From Candidatus Bathycorpusculum soli (GTDB lineage Archaea > Thermoproteota > Bathyarchaeia > Bathyarchaeales > Bathycorpusculaceae), in assembly GCA_031277345.1 (NCBI GenBank), contig JAITMO010000127.1, positions 1-48,647 of the forward strand: 48,647 bases of DNA, read 5' to 3'. Under the pieces are notes generated by a model that made no database searches, was not told the origin of the DNA, and saw only the letters and a list, made by a program, of their open reading frames with translations. Shown piece by piece: positions 37,585-47,973 of the stretch. The stretch's first letter is position 1. The number at the start of each line of letters is the position of its first letter. The position numbers and the translations under genes are program-made.

Positions 37585-39843
37585 TTAACGTACTGGATGG
37601 TCTTTGTTGTATGCTGCCCAGTCGATTTTGTAGAGACCAACCAAGGGGATTAAGTCACCTTGTTGGTTAAAGTTTGTGTCTAAGCCGGAAATGTATACGG
37701 CCGTTAAATATTGTAACTCTGTATTTACTACGCTAGTTGCTGTAACGAGAGGATGAGCTGCAGCGTATTGGTGTTCGACGTCAGTTAATAGTTTGTAGAT
37801 TACTGTTTCTGCTCCCTGTACGCTCCACATCCATTGATTATAAGTTTCATCAAAAGCTCCAAATGCATGTTCATCTGTCCAAGCTTGGTCTGGATACATG
37901 AAACCTTCACTGATTAAACGGTCTTTTGCTCCACCAGAGATTCTTGCCATCCACGCCCATTTACCTTCATCACCGTAATTGCCAGGAAATGAAACATATC
38001 CAGTTTCAGAATCTTCAGATGGAACAATGTATAGAGTGGTAAAGACTAGGATGTATTGAACATTTTGTTGACCATATGTAGAGAGCATTTTTAATGCTTG
38101 CTCTTCTGTGCCCATGTATACAAAAGCAATGTTTTCTATTTGTTGTTCATCAATAGTTGCGTTGTCTGCAAGTGTGGTAACGTTGCCGACAACGCTTAGC
38201 CAGTAACCATAATCCCACCATGCAACAACCACATTACTTGGTCGTAAGTTATTGTTAGTATATTGTAACATGTCTATCCATTGAGTTAGCGGTTCATATG
38301 GAACTACTGGAAGACCTGCAGCACTAATTGATGTAGGCATGTAACCGTTAGCATAGGCCCGTGGTGTGTAAACTAATTCATTGCCATTTATGCGTGGAGT
38401 GAAAGCGAATTGTGTCATAAGAATGATAAATATCATCAGTATGCCGAGGATGCTAAATTCTTTGTTAACTCGGAATAGTTTGCGTTTTGCTTTCATAGCC
38501 GTGTTAGGGGTTTCTTTTAGCAGAGTGGTAAAGGGTTTTAGTAGTTTAATTAGACCCATACCCATAATCAGGGCGAATGCTGGTGCGAAGATTACTAGTA
38601 AACGGACCATTGAGGCGCCAAAGTAGAGGCCTGTTACGCCGAAGATTATTAGAAATATGTTACGGTTAGTTGGGTTTTTGAGTGTAAAATATATGCCTAC
38701 TAGGAAGAATAATATGCATATGCCAAGTTCGGTATAAATGTTAGCCCATGCTGTGACTCTGTGTTCGGCTACTGAAGCAATTAATGGTGTAGAGGCCCGA
38801 GCTATTGGGGAGATAACTGCGATGAATTTGCTTTTGATGTCACCGATGTAGCCGAAGTAGACCATTGGGATGAGGCTGACAAGTACTGCCGCGAATGCTG
38901 CAACCGCTATGTATAGTTTGTTTTTTGTTGAAATATTATGCCGCATGAACTCGGCAATGAGTAATGCTATGAAAGCTGTGGCAACGAGAAGTACTGGAGC
39001 GGATGTAAGGTAGGAATATCCGATTGATGGGAACTGTATAGCAATAAGCAAGCCTATACCCATGGATATGCCATAGCTCATTAGTATGCGTCGATCATAG
39101 CGTTTTAGTATGACAATTGCAAAGATGAAAAGGGCTGATAGTCCTAAGATGTAATACGCTGCACCCCATCCACATATGAAATATGCTAAGGATAGAGCGG
39201 CGCCTATAGAATATATTAGAGTCCCACGTAGAGAGCGTTTTTGATCTATTGCTCTTAGGAACATAAAGGTGAATAGCAGTAAACCAATAATGCCGGGTAA
39301 TTCTGTGTCAAAGAAGCCAAGAGAGCTTCTCTGTATGAAGGATGGTGCTAAAGCTAGAAGGAGTGCTGCAAATAAACCAACAGCGCGTCCGCCTAAATCT
39401 TTTCCGACAAAATAAAGTATTAAACAAGATAGTGTACCTAAGACCACGGCTAATAATGAGCAGAATGTCATCAAGTCAACATTTACACCTAAAAAGCTAA
39501 CTGCCTGATATAGGACAGCTGCTGTCATAGGTAAAGCTGGGAGAGATCCGGACATGTCAAGTCCATCAGGATACCATTGTTGATAATTAATCCAGTGATC
39601 AGTATAAGGTGAGAATAAACCATTTTCCACCATGTAATTGGTTAGACTGTACTGATAATAAGGGTCATACTCATTTAGATGTATTTGGCCTAAAGGTATT
39701 TCCCAACGTATAGGTTGAATACGTACAGTAAATGCGACAAAAAGTATCAGAACTAGTGCTGCAATTACAAGAATAGAGGAACGATTAACTTTGAACATTT
39801 TACCGAAAGAGTTTGGACCGTTGTTATCTTGATCTTTAGACAC
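37585..39843 (-). CDS. aglB: Oligosaccharyltransferase STT3/AglB
   Basis: WWDYGYWL motif, HLNEYDPYYQYSLTNYMV, many TM helices. Confidence 0.95.
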   Translation of the reverse strand: MSKDQDNNGPNSFGKMFKVNRSSILVIAALVLILFVAFTVRIQPIRWEIPLGQIHLNEYDPYYQYSLTNYMVENGLFSPYTDHWINYQQWYPDGLDMSGSLPALPMTAAVLYQAVSFLGVNVDLMTFCSLLAVVLGTLSCLILYFVGKDLGGRAVGLFAALLLALAPSFIQRSSLGFFDTELPGIIGLLLFTFMFLRAIDQKRSLRGTLIYSIGAALSLAYFICGWGAAYYILGLSALFIFAIVILKRYDRRILMSYGISMGIGLLIAIQFPSIGYSYLTSAPVLLVATAFIALLIAEFMRHNISTKNKLYIAVAAFAAVLVSLIPMVYFGYIGDIKSKFIAVISPIARASTPLIASVAEHRVTAWANIYTELGICILFFLVGIYFTLKNPTNRNIFLIIFGVTGLYFGASMVRLLVIFAPAFALIMGMGLIKLLKPFTTLLKETPNTAMKAKRKLFRVNKEFSILGILMIFIILMTQFAFTPRINGNELVYTPRAYANGYMPTSISAAGLPVVPYEPLTQWIDMLQYTNNNLRPSNVVVAWWDYGYWLSVVGNVTTLADNATIDEQQIENIAFVYMGTEEQALKMLSTYGQQNVQYILVFTTLYIVPSEDSETGYVSFPGNYGDEGKWAWMARISGGAKDRLISEGFMYPDQAWTDEHAFGAFDETYNQWMWSVQGAETVIYKLLTDVEHQYAAAHPLVTATSVVNTELQYLTAVYISGLDTNFNQQGDLIPLVGLYKIDWAAYNKDHPVR

Positions 39844-40154
39844 TAATATCCCTCACGTAATGACTCTCTAAATCTAATTTATTTTGTGTTATATCAATAG
39901 GCGATTTATTTATGGCTTTCCAAAAACAACTAAACACAACTACATTTCACTTGACTGTTTAATTATTTATAGAATTGTTAAGGGTGTGTTTGTGTAGCTT
40001 TTTGCAGTTTGAGCGCTTTTTTCAGCTAACAAAGTAGGTTTTATTGAGAAACTAGGTTGTTAATTGTTAAATTTTTTGTGCGTTCAAGTTTTAATTAGTG
40101 TAAGCTTATTGTAAGAGAAGTGTCTTTTAGAAATGTTATGTGTGTTGGGTGTGT

Positions 40155-42269
40155 TTGAAGAAGAAGTATACGTTGGTTATATCTGAGAAGCCTGATGTCG
40201 CGAGTCGTATAGCGATGGCTTTGGATGATGATGGTAAGGCGGTACGTGAGGTTATGTGTGGTGTGCCGTTTTTTGTGGCGAGAAATGGGGGTAAAGATGT
40301 TGTTGTTGTGTCTGCTTTGGGGCATTTGTATGCTGTTGCTGGTGTGAAGGAGGGTAAGGGTGGTGGATGGTCTTATCCGGTTTTTGAGTATCATTGGGTA
40401 CCACGTTGGGTAGTTGAACGGAAGGCCTCATGGGCTCGTGTGTGGTTGGAGATGCTTTCAAAGTTAGCGGTGGATGCAGAGGAATTTGTAGATGCTTGTG
40501 ATTTTGATATTGAAGGCAGTGTTATTGGTTATTTGGTTCTTAGGTATGCATGTGGGGGCATGGATAGGGTTGCTAGGCGTATGAAGTTTTCTACTCTTAC
40601 TCGGGAGGAACTTAGAGACTCGTTTGAGAGTTTGTTGCCTAGTTTGGATTTTGCGCTTGTTGAGTCAGGATTGGCACGGCATGAGGTAGATTGGTTGTAT
40701 GGTATTAATTTATCTAGGGCATTGACTTTGGCGGTTAAAGATAGTTGTGGTTTGTATACTGTTTTGAGTTCTGGTCGTGTTCAGGGTCCGACTTTACGGT
40801 TTATTAGTGCTCGGGAGCGAAGTATTCGGATTTTTGTTCCGACACCGTTTTGGTGTGTGAGAGTGAAAATTTGTGTGGAAGGTTGTGTGTTTGATTTAGA
40901 GTTTGACGGTGGGCTTATTGGAACTGTTTTTGAGGCAGAGAGAATTGTGAAGTCATGTAGTGTTAGTGAGGGACATGTTGTTAGGATTGAGTCGGAGGAG
41001 TTTTGGCATAGTGCACCAGTGCCGTTTGATTCAGGGTTGCTTCAGAGTGAGGCATATAGGCTTTTCAGGTATACGCCTATGCGTACGATCAAGATTGCTC
41101 AACAGCTTTATGTTAAGGCTCTGATTTCTTATCCAAGAACCAGTAGTCAAAAGTTGCCTTCTGCCATTGGGTATAGAGCGATTTTGGTAAAGCTTGGCAA
41201 GTCATTGTTGTATAAGAAATTAGTACAGAAACTTTTAGCTCAGTCTGTATTGAAACCTAAAGAGGGTGTAAAGTTTGATTCTGCTCATCCAGCTATTTAC
41301 CCAACGGGTAATTTGCCTGAGAAAGTTTTGGATGTTTCTGAAAAGAATATTTATGATTTGATTGTTAAACGTTTTTTTGCTGTTTTTGGGGAATCGGCAC
41401 TTAAGCAACGGGTTAAAGTTATAGTAGACATTAATCAGAATTTGTTTTCTATGGCAGGTTATCGTACGTTAAAGGAGGGTTGGTTAGAGTTTTATAAACC
41501 ATATGTGTGTTCTAATGATGTTTTGTTGCCTTTGTTTTTTGAGGGACAGAAAGTTGTGGTAAAAAAGGCAGTATTAAAAGAGAAGTTCACTAATCCACCT
41601 GCTAGGTATAATCCTTCAAGTCTTCTTAAAAAGATGGAAAAAGAGGGTATAGGCACTAAGGCGACTAGGGCAACGACTATTCAAATGTTGTATGATCGTA
41701 AATATGTAGATGGTATTCAGAATATTGGCGTGACAGATTTGGGTTTTGAAGTAACAGAGATTTTGAAGAGTTATTGTCCAAGTGTTGTTTCTTCTGAGAT
41801 GACAAAAAAACTTGAAGAGAAAATGGAGCAAATCCAGTTACATCAGGAAACTAGGCAAAAGGTGATTAAGGAGACAGTTGAAAATTTGAGGCAGGTAATG
41901 TTGTCATTTAAGGAGAAACAGTTGGAAATTGGAGCGAGTTTGGGGCAGAAAGTTAGGAGGTCTCGTCTTGAGGAGCAAACTGTGGGGATTTGTCTGAAGT
42001 GTCATAGTGGGAAGTTGGTTATTATGCGTTCTAAAAAATCTGGTAAACGGTTTGTTGGTTGTTCTAACTATTTTTTTGAGAAGTGTAGTGCGTCTTTTCC
42101 GTTGCCACAGAAAGGAGTTATTAGACCTTTAGTTACGTTGTGCAAGTTTTGTGGACATCCAGTGGTTAAAGTTGTAATTAATTCTAAACGGTCTTGGCGT
42201 TTGTGTCTTAACACTAAATGTCCAATTAAGAATGGTGGAAAAAGGAATGAGATGCAGAATTTGCAGTAG
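40155..42269 (+). CDS. topA: DNA topoisomerase I (type IA) with C-terminal zinc fingers
   Basis: YTLVISEKPDVASRIAMAL, LISYPRTSSQKLP, ARYNPSSLLKKMEKEGIGTKATRA; CxxC clusters at the C-terminus. Confidence 0.93.
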   Translation: MKKKYTLVISEKPDVASRIAMALDDDGKAVREVMCGVPFFVARNGGKDVVVVSALGHLYAVAGVKEGKGGGWSYPVFEYHWVPRWVVERKASWARVWLEMLSKLAVDAEEFVDACDFDIEGSVIGYLVLRYACGGMDRVARRMKFSTLTREELRDSFESLLPSLDFALVESGLARHEVDWLYGINLSRALTLAVKDSCGLYTVLSSGRVQGPTLRFISARERSIRIFVPTPFWCVRVKICVEGCVFDLEFDGGLIGTVFEAERIVKSCSVSEGHVVRIESEEFWHSAPVPFDSGLLQSEAYRLFRYTPMRTIKIAQQLYVKALISYPRTSSQKLPSAIGYRAILVKLGKSLLYKKLVQKLLAQSVLKPKEGVKFDSAHPAIYPTGNLPEKVLDVSEKNIYDLIVKRFFAVFGESALKQRVKVIVDINQNLFSMAGYRTLKEGWLEFYKPYVCSNDVLLPLFFEGQKVVVKKAVLKEKFTNPPARYNPSSLLKKMEKEGIGTKATRATTIQMLYDRKYVDGIQNIGVTDLGFEVTEILKSYCPSVVSSEMTKKLEEKMEQIQLHQETRQKVIKETVENLRQVMLSFKEKQLEIGASLGQKVRRSRLEEQTVGICLKCHSGKLVIMRSKKSGKRFVGCSNYFFEKCSASFPLPQKGVIRPLVTLCKFCGHPVVKVVINSKRSWRLCLNTKCPIKNGGKRNEMQNLQ

Positions 42270-42477
42270 GCCTGTTAAAGAGAAAGGTTTTTGTAGTGTG
42301 CATTTGAAGGCTTTTTTGAATATTTGTGAAAAGTTTGAGGTGTGGGAACACGCGTTAGGGGTTTTGTGGATTGATTATTTGGTTAATATTTCGAAAAATT
42401 CATTAACTGGAGAATGGGCTAAAGAGGTAGCAAAGCATTTAATTGAGGATGAGGGTAGAAATGTCAAAGAAAAGTAA
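42247..42477 (+). CDS. Small zinc-binding archaeal protein
   Basis: MRCRICSRPVKEKGFCSVHLKAFLNI; start chosen at the internal ATG after the topA overlap. Confidence 0.55.
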   Translation: MRCRICSRPVKEKGFCSVHLKAFLNICEKFEVWEHALGVLWIDYLVNISKNSLTGEWAKEVAKHLIEDEGRNVKEK

Positions 42478-42922
42478 GAAGAATCAGTTAAAGCAGAAAC
42501 CGGAACCTGAAGTCATTCAGTCGTCTGTGTCATTTTCATTTAATAAATGGTTTAAGAAAATTTTGACGGCTCATCCATCAGAATTATTGATATCAGTTGT
42601 CATTATTGGCTATGCAGTATTTATGTTTGGTGGGGGTCTTTATACAGTAACAAGCGAAGGTATACTGCATAATGCATATATTAATAATAAATTCTATTTC
42701 TTATATCCAAGTCTTAGTGAACAGTTTACTGCAGATACTGTAATATCGGTAATGTTGTATCTTATGGGTTTTGCAGGTTTGTTAACAGTTTATCAGAGTA
42801 CTAAAAGTGCTAGTAAACCAAGGCAGGCATATATGTTATTGGCTGTTGGAATTAGTCTTGTTGTATTGTCGTACATATTCTTGGAAAGCGCAATCAGCAT
42901 CAAGATAGCTGGTGTAGGATAG
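42443..42922 (+). CDS. Membrane protein resembling the OST3/OST6/MagT1 C-terminal domain
   Basis: Three or four TM helices with YPSLSEQFTADTVISVMLYLMGFAGLLTVY...VGISLVVLSYIFLESAISIK. Confidence 0.5.
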   Translation: MRMRVEMSKKSKKNQLKQKPEPEVIQSSVSFSFNKWFKKILTAHPSELLISVVIIGYAVFMFGGGLYTVTSEGILHNAYINNKFYFLYPSLSEQFTADTVISVMLYLMGFAGLLTVYQSTKSASKPRQAYMLLAVGISLVVLSYIFLESAISIKIAGVG

Positions 42923-43018
42923 TTAAAACTGTTTTTTCTTTTTTCATTTTTATTTTTTAAAAAAAAGTGGTTTGTATTGTCTTTGTTTTTGTGATGGTAT
43001 TATTGTTAATTAGGTTTT

Positions 43019-43528
43019 TTACCAGGGGTGTTTTTTGAGTTTAAGTTTGTAGGCACAAATGTTGGTAAGTAGGTGTATGGGTGGAGTGAGAAGTAAAGTA
43101 ACTATTATGGCTTGCCAGCTTATTATCTGACCGATTATTGAAAGTGGGACGGCGAATATGATTGCACCTATGACGAAGTCGATTTGGTCGATAATGGGGA
43201 GTTTGCCTCCGGGTGTAATGTTTAGTCTTCTTTTGATGAAAGCGGCTGTTAAGTCACCTAATAGCGCACCAAATGGGGTAAGTATTGCGAAGAGTATTGG
43301 GAAATGGAGAAAGTAGCATTCGATTAGGCCGATGCTAGTACCAATGATCCATCCGGTAAAGAAGCCTCGGTATGTTTTATTGTCGCCAAATATGCGTTTA
43401 CCATCGATAAAGTTCTTTCCAAAGTCGATTTTTGTGCCTCCGCCTGCAAGTACAGGGGTAGCGTTTGCGCAGTAAGCTGGAAAGATGAATGTTATAGCTT
43501 GGATTATTATTAGGAGTATTATGTGCAT
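43019..43528 (-). CDS. carS: CDP-archaeol synthase
   Basis: YCANATPVLAGGGTKIDFGKNFIDGKRIFGDNKTYRGFFTG. Confidence 0.92.
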   Translation of the reverse strand: MHIILLIIIQAITFIFPAYCANATPVLAGGGTKIDFGKNFIDGKRIFGDNKTYRGFFTGWIIGTSIGLIECYFLHFPILFAILTPFGALLGDLTAAFIKRRLNITPGGKLPIIDQIDFVIGAIIFAVPLSIIGQIISWQAIIVTLLLTPPIHLLTNICAYKLKLKKHPW

Positions 43529-43544
43529 GTTTTTTACCAGAGTG

Positions 43545-44255
43545 TTATTGGTATGGGTTAATTGCAAATATACCTCTTTCGCCTATTTGTGCATAACAGG
43601 TTTGATGTGTTGGTTTTTTGTTGTTTTTTTCTATAGTTATTTTGATTGTTTTTGTTTCGGTTGGTTTGAGGGATATTATGTTGTCTGCCCAAAAGGTTAG
43701 CACGCGATTTGCAGCGGGTTTAATGTTACCTGCTGGGTCGTTGAAGATGTTTCTGACTTGACTGTTTATAATTATTGGGATTTTTTGGATTTTTGTTGTC
43801 TGTGCTAGTATGGCCATTTGTCTGTTTAGTTCGCGGTTTATGTCGAATGCTTTGTTTTTTGGGGTTTCAGCGTGTTTGACGCTGTAGAGTGAGTTTATGG
43901 TATCAATTATTAGTAGTCCAAAGTTGTGTGTTGTGTAGTCGGTTATGTGGTCTATTACGGTGGTTTGTTCTTTAAAGTTTAAGGGTTTGATAAGTATGAT
44001 TTTGTCGGCTATGCTGTCGAATTTTTCGGCGGCTATTTGGTTGAGTCTTTTTGAGGAGAAAGTGTTGTCGCAGTCAATGTAGAGGGTTTTTAGGTTGTGT
44101 TTGTGTACGCAGTTAAAAGCACATTGTGTTGTTAGGGTGCTTTTTCCGGTTTTGGGTTCTCCATAGATTAACGTGATTGTTTCGGGGTTGATACCACCAT
44201 CTAAGTTGGTGTCGATGTATTCTATGTTTGTTGGGATTTTTTTTGTGTTGTCCAC
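43545..44255 (-). CDS. radB: RadB-like RecA-superfamily ATPase
   Basis: TLIYGEPKTGKSTLTTQ Walker A, LLIIDTINSLYS Walker B, NREL.RQMAILAQ. Confidence 0.85.
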   Translation of the reverse strand: MDNTKKIPTNIEYIDTNLDGGINPETITLIYGEPKTGKSTLTTQCAFNCVHKHNLKTLYIDCDNTFSSKRLNQIAAEKFDSIADKIILIKPLNFKEQTTVIDHITDYTTHNFGLLIIDTINSLYSVKHAETPKNKAFDINRELNRQMAILAQTTKIQKIPIIINSQVRNIFNDPAGNIKPAANRVLTFWADNIISLKPTETKTIKITIEKNNKKPTHQTCYAQIGERGIFAINPYQ

Positions 44256-44939
44256 GGGGATGCCTATTAGAGTTATTATTTGTTGTTTAATAATGTGTTT
44301 GAGTTTAAAGGTTTTGTTAGGGAATATGATGTAGGCAAATGTTGCTGTTGTTGTGGTGCATAGTTAAGCTTATTTTTATATGTGAGTTTGTTCATAGATA
44401 ATGATTGTTGTTTAGTTTGCTTTCAAGTGAGATTATTTCAAGGGAGAAAGTTGTGATTACAATTTTTTGTGGAGAAAGATAAATAATTCATTGTAGAGTC
44501 TTGTTGCTTACGTCTAAGTGAGATTTGTATAGGTACTGAGCCAGGTTGTTTTTGATTTGAGGGGAAAGGATCATCATTATGAGCGAGTGGTCATAGGTGT
44601 TAATCTGGACGAATGTTTGGTTTGGTGGTGCGGAGGGTAAAATAGTGGCTTATGTTGACTGCGTATGTTTGTAAAGTGGATAATAAAATTAGAAGTGTAT
44701 AAAAGAATGTTAATGTGTCTATTACGTGTGTCAGAATTAAGATTGGCAATGGGTGTTAGTTTATAGGGATTGGTTAAGATTTGATTGGTTCGTTGCAGCT
44801 GTGGTCATCTTGGAGGTTATTAGTGAGGTGGAGACGAGTTTGTCGTTGGGCAGGTAGTCGGTGTTTGCAATATATAGCGTTCGGCGGTTAAGGTTTCGTA
44901 TAGTTAGTTGAGTATATAAGAGAAATGAGGAAATAAAAG

Positions 44940-46037
44940 TTGAAAAAGTCTGTTGAGTTAGGTAAAACTTTGTTAGTAAATGGCTCGGCATCTGTGAAGG
45001 TGTTGTCGGGTAAGGCAGAGGTTTTTGGGTATGTTATTGGTGAGGGACAGCATATTGTTGTGCGAGAGGGGAAGCGACAGCCGTTTTTTGTTTTGGAGAA
45101 TACCGAGTTTCAGGTGTTGCTCGGGTTAAATGGGTCAGTACAGGAAGTGGAGACATCAACTATTCCTGTATCATGGGATGATGCGTTACAGATGGTTAGG
45201 GCTATAGAGAAGAAGGATAAGCCAGTGGTTGTGATGGTAGTAGGCAAGGTTGATGTTGGGAAGAGCAGTTTTAGCACGTATTTAGTTAATAGGCTGGTTA
45301 ATGGGAAGTCTATGATTGTGGTTTTGGATAGTGATTTAGGTCAGTCAGAAATTGGTCCTCCTTGTACTGTTGCATATGGTTATAGTGTTAAGAGAGTTAC
45401 AGAGATTTGTGAGTTAAATACGGGTAATGCGTTTTTTGTTGGAGCTACATCTCCTGTTGATGTAGTGAATAGAGCAATTGAGGGATCTGTGGAGATGTTT
45501 AAGGAAATTATGCAGAAAGTTGGTGTTGGATATGTTATAGTTAATACGGATGGTTGGGTAGATGGTGAGGAGGCGATTAACCATAAGTTACAACTTGTTA
45601 GACAGCTTAAACCTGATTTGGTAATAGGCATGGGTAACCAGGAGAATCTTGGGCCGCTGTTTTTGGGTTTGAGTTCTGTTTCTACGTGTTGTATTGAGCC
45701 GTCGGCATCTGTTAATGAGCGGGTTTCTGAGAAGCGTACAAAGCTACGGGAATTGAATTATATGAAATATTTGAAAGGGGCTAAGGTGCGTTCGTTTGTG
45801 TCTAGTTATATGACGATTTTAGAACGGGGTTGTCTTCCAAAGGAGGCGGGCAGAGAGAAGGGGATTCTTGTTGGGTTGCAGGATGTAAAAGGTGGTTTTT
45901 TAGGCATTGGTATTTTGCTAGAGTTTAATCGTGTTAAACGGTTTATGAAGGTGTTAACGTCGGTTAGTTGTAAGCCAGCTGGTATTGTGATTGGTAGAAT
46001 GAGATTGGATCCCGAACTTAAGGAGTTGACTTTGTAG
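44940..46037 (+). CDS. Clp1/Grc3-type polynucleotide 5'-OH kinase
   Basis: VMVVGKVDVGKSSFSTYLVNRL, VLDSDLGQSEIGPP, VNTDGWVDG. Confidence 0.88.
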   Translation: MKKSVELGKTLLVNGSASVKVLSGKAEVFGYVIGEGQHIVVREGKRQPFFVLENTEFQVLLGLNGSVQEVETSTIPVSWDDALQMVRAIEKKDKPVVVMVVGKVDVGKSSFSTYLVNRLVNGKSMIVVLDSDLGQSEIGPPCTVAYGYSVKRVTEICELNTGNAFFVGATSPVDVVNRAIEGSVEMFKEIMQKVGVGYVIVNTDGWVDGEEAINHKLQLVRQLKPDLVIGMGNQENLGPLFLGLSSVSTCCIEPSASVNERVSEKRTKLRELNYMKYLKGAKVRSFVSSYMTILERGCLPKEAGREKGILVGLQDVKGGFLGIGILLEFNRVKRFMKVLTSVSCKPAGIVIGRMRLDPELKELTL

Positions 46038-47973
46038 TAGCGTCGGGGATGCGTTGAAAAAAAGTTTTTAATTCTTTTGCTAAGATGTTGTCTTGGTTTG
46101 GCAGGGCTTTCATTCCATTGTTTACCCATGAGGGTAAAAAGTTTCGACAGTAACCTGTTGCATATCGAGAGTCTAGAAAGATTATGGCGCCATGGTCGTT
46201 GAGGGTACGTACGGGTCGGCCTGCTGCTTGTGAGGCTTTTTTCATGGCAGGTAGTATGTATCCGTATTCTCGTCCGAAGAGTGGGAAACATTTTTCGTAG
46301 TAGTCAATTTGTGCTTTTACGCGGGGGGTGGGTTCAGCGTAGGGTACGCCGACTATTACAACAGAGTTCATTTGGTCACCTGGGAAGTCAACACCTTCGG
46401 ATGTTCTGCCACCTAGAACGCCTAGGAAGACGGCGCCGGTTTTATTTCCGCATGTTTTAAAGTCTGAGACAAGTTTTTCGTTTTTTTCTGAGGTCATACC
46501 TCTTTCTTCTTTGTATAGTGGTCGGTCTAGGGATAATGTTAAGCCTTCGTTAAGTAGGGAGTTCATAACGTCGAATGATGCGACGAAGATACCGGTGTTT
46601 TTTGGGGTGTTTTCTACGACTTCGGTTATACGTTTGATTATAGTTTTGTACATTGTGGGGGTTCGTTTTTCTAGAGCGGTGGTGACGCCGTAGCATACAG
46701 CTGAGTATATGTGTTCTTTTGGGAATGGTGAGGGTGCTATGAATTGTGCTGTGTTTTTGGACAGTTTGGTTATTTTTAGGTACGCGTTGAGGGGTTGTAG
46801 GGTTCCGGACATTATGACGTTTGCGTATGTGTTTGAGAAGACAGGTTCGGTGACGTTTGAGGGGTCTAGTGCGACGATTTCTAGTTTGGCGGTTTGACTT
46901 TTTTCAGTGTAGTATCGGCTGGCAATGTTTATGTATGAGGCGGAGTCGCATGTTTCGAGCCATTGTAACAGAAAATCTGATGTAGAATTTATGTAGCTAC
47001 GGGGGTTTTTGCCTTCGGCTAGTAGAGTGCGTCTTATACCTATACCGGTTTCGTGCATGTGTTCGAAAAAGTTGCGTGGCTTAGGTATGCCGCCTTTTTT
47101 GATTATGTCGATTATTTTGTCGGGATTGATTATTTCTTCTCGGTTTATGTTGGCGGTTAGTTGGTCTATTTCGTTTCGGAAGTAGTGGATAAATTGTTCT
47201 ATGTCTTTGTTTCCATAGTTGTTAGCTTCCATTTCTGCTTGTCGCAGGACGAATAGGGAGAGGCTATTGCTAGATATGTCTACGGCTGTTTCAGGCAGGT
47301 TATGGGCTTCGTCAACTATGAGTATGGTTTTTGAGAGGTCTGTGTTTATGTGTTTCAGGAAGGCTGTTTGAATCATGGGGTCAAATGCGTAGAGGTAACT
47401 TAGGGCTATGACTCTTGTGTCGGGAAGGGCTGCTTTGACGAGTTCGTATGGGCAAAGTTCTTTCTTTTTGCAGATTTGTTGTATTTCTGTTGCTGTGTAG
47501 GGTTTTGTTGTGAGTTGTTTTACTATTTGGAGGTAGTCATATGTTTGTCGTTCTACGTTTTTGTAGTATGGGCATCGGCCTTTTGCTTTTAGAAGGTCAC
47601 ACATTTCCATGAGTGATTTTGAGTCGAATGCGCCGTTTGCTGCAAATGCGTTGAGGCACATTTCGTTTCGACCTTTTATGGATATGCCGCTTATTGGATG
47701 TTTTTTGTTTATCATGCATAGTTCGTCTATGACGCGTTCGTGTTGGCGGTGGGTTCGGGCGACGTAGAGAATTTTGAGGTTTTTTTCTATTGCTGTGGGG
47801 AGGCAGGCGGTGAGTGATGAGATGGTTTTTCCTAGTCCGTTGCTGCCTTCTATTAGTACAGATTGGTTTTTGTTTATGGCGTTGTATATGGTGTTTATGA
47901 ATTGGTCTTGGTGTATGCGTACTTTTGGGTATGGAAAGTATTCCATTACTTGTGGTGGTAGGGGGGTGGTCAT
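46018..47973 (-). CDS. xpd: XPD/Rad3-family helicase with Fe-S cysteines
   Basis: EGSNGLGKTISSLTACLP, DEAHNLPETA; Cys at NEMC, MEMCDLL, GRCPYY, ELCPYE; ASQAAGRPVR. Confidence 0.9.
   Translation of the reverse strand: MTTPLPPQVMEYFPYPKVRIHQDQFINTIYNAINKNQSVLIEGSNGLGKTISSLTACLPTAIEKNLKILYVARTHRQHERVIDELCMINKKHPISGISIKGRNEMCLNAFAANGAFDSKSLMEMCDLLKAKGRCPYYKNVERQTYDYLQIVKQLTTKPYTATEIQQICKKKELCPYELVKAALPDTRVIALSYLYAFDPMIQTAFLKHINTDLSKTILIVDEAHNLPETAVDISSNSLSLFVLRQAEMEANNYGNKDIEQFIHYFRNEIDQLTANINREEIINPDKIIDIIKKGGIPKPRNFFEHMHETGIGIRRTLLAEGKNPRSYINSTSDFLLQWLETCDSASYINIASRYYTEKSQTAKLEIVALDPSNVTEPVFSNTYANVIMSGTLQPLNAYLKITKLSKNTAQFIAPSPFPKEHIYSAVCYGVTTALEKRTPTMYKTIIKRITEVVENTPKNTGIFVASFDVMNSLLNEGLTLSLDRPLYKEERGMTSEKNEKLVSDFKTCGNKTGAVFLGVLGGRTSEGVDFPGDQMNSVVIVGVPYAEPTPRVKAQIDYYEKCFPLFGREYGYILPAMKKASQAAGRPVRTLNDHGAIIFLDSRYATGYCRNFLPSWVNNGMKALPNQDNILAKELKTFFQRIPDATTKSTP

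Noticed and set aside
44761-44991. 76-aa minus-strand ORF in the radB/Clp1 intergenic region
   Set aside because: Low-complexity T/S/N/L composition as expected from the G/T-rich + strand; runs into the Clp1-type gene; no recognisable motif.
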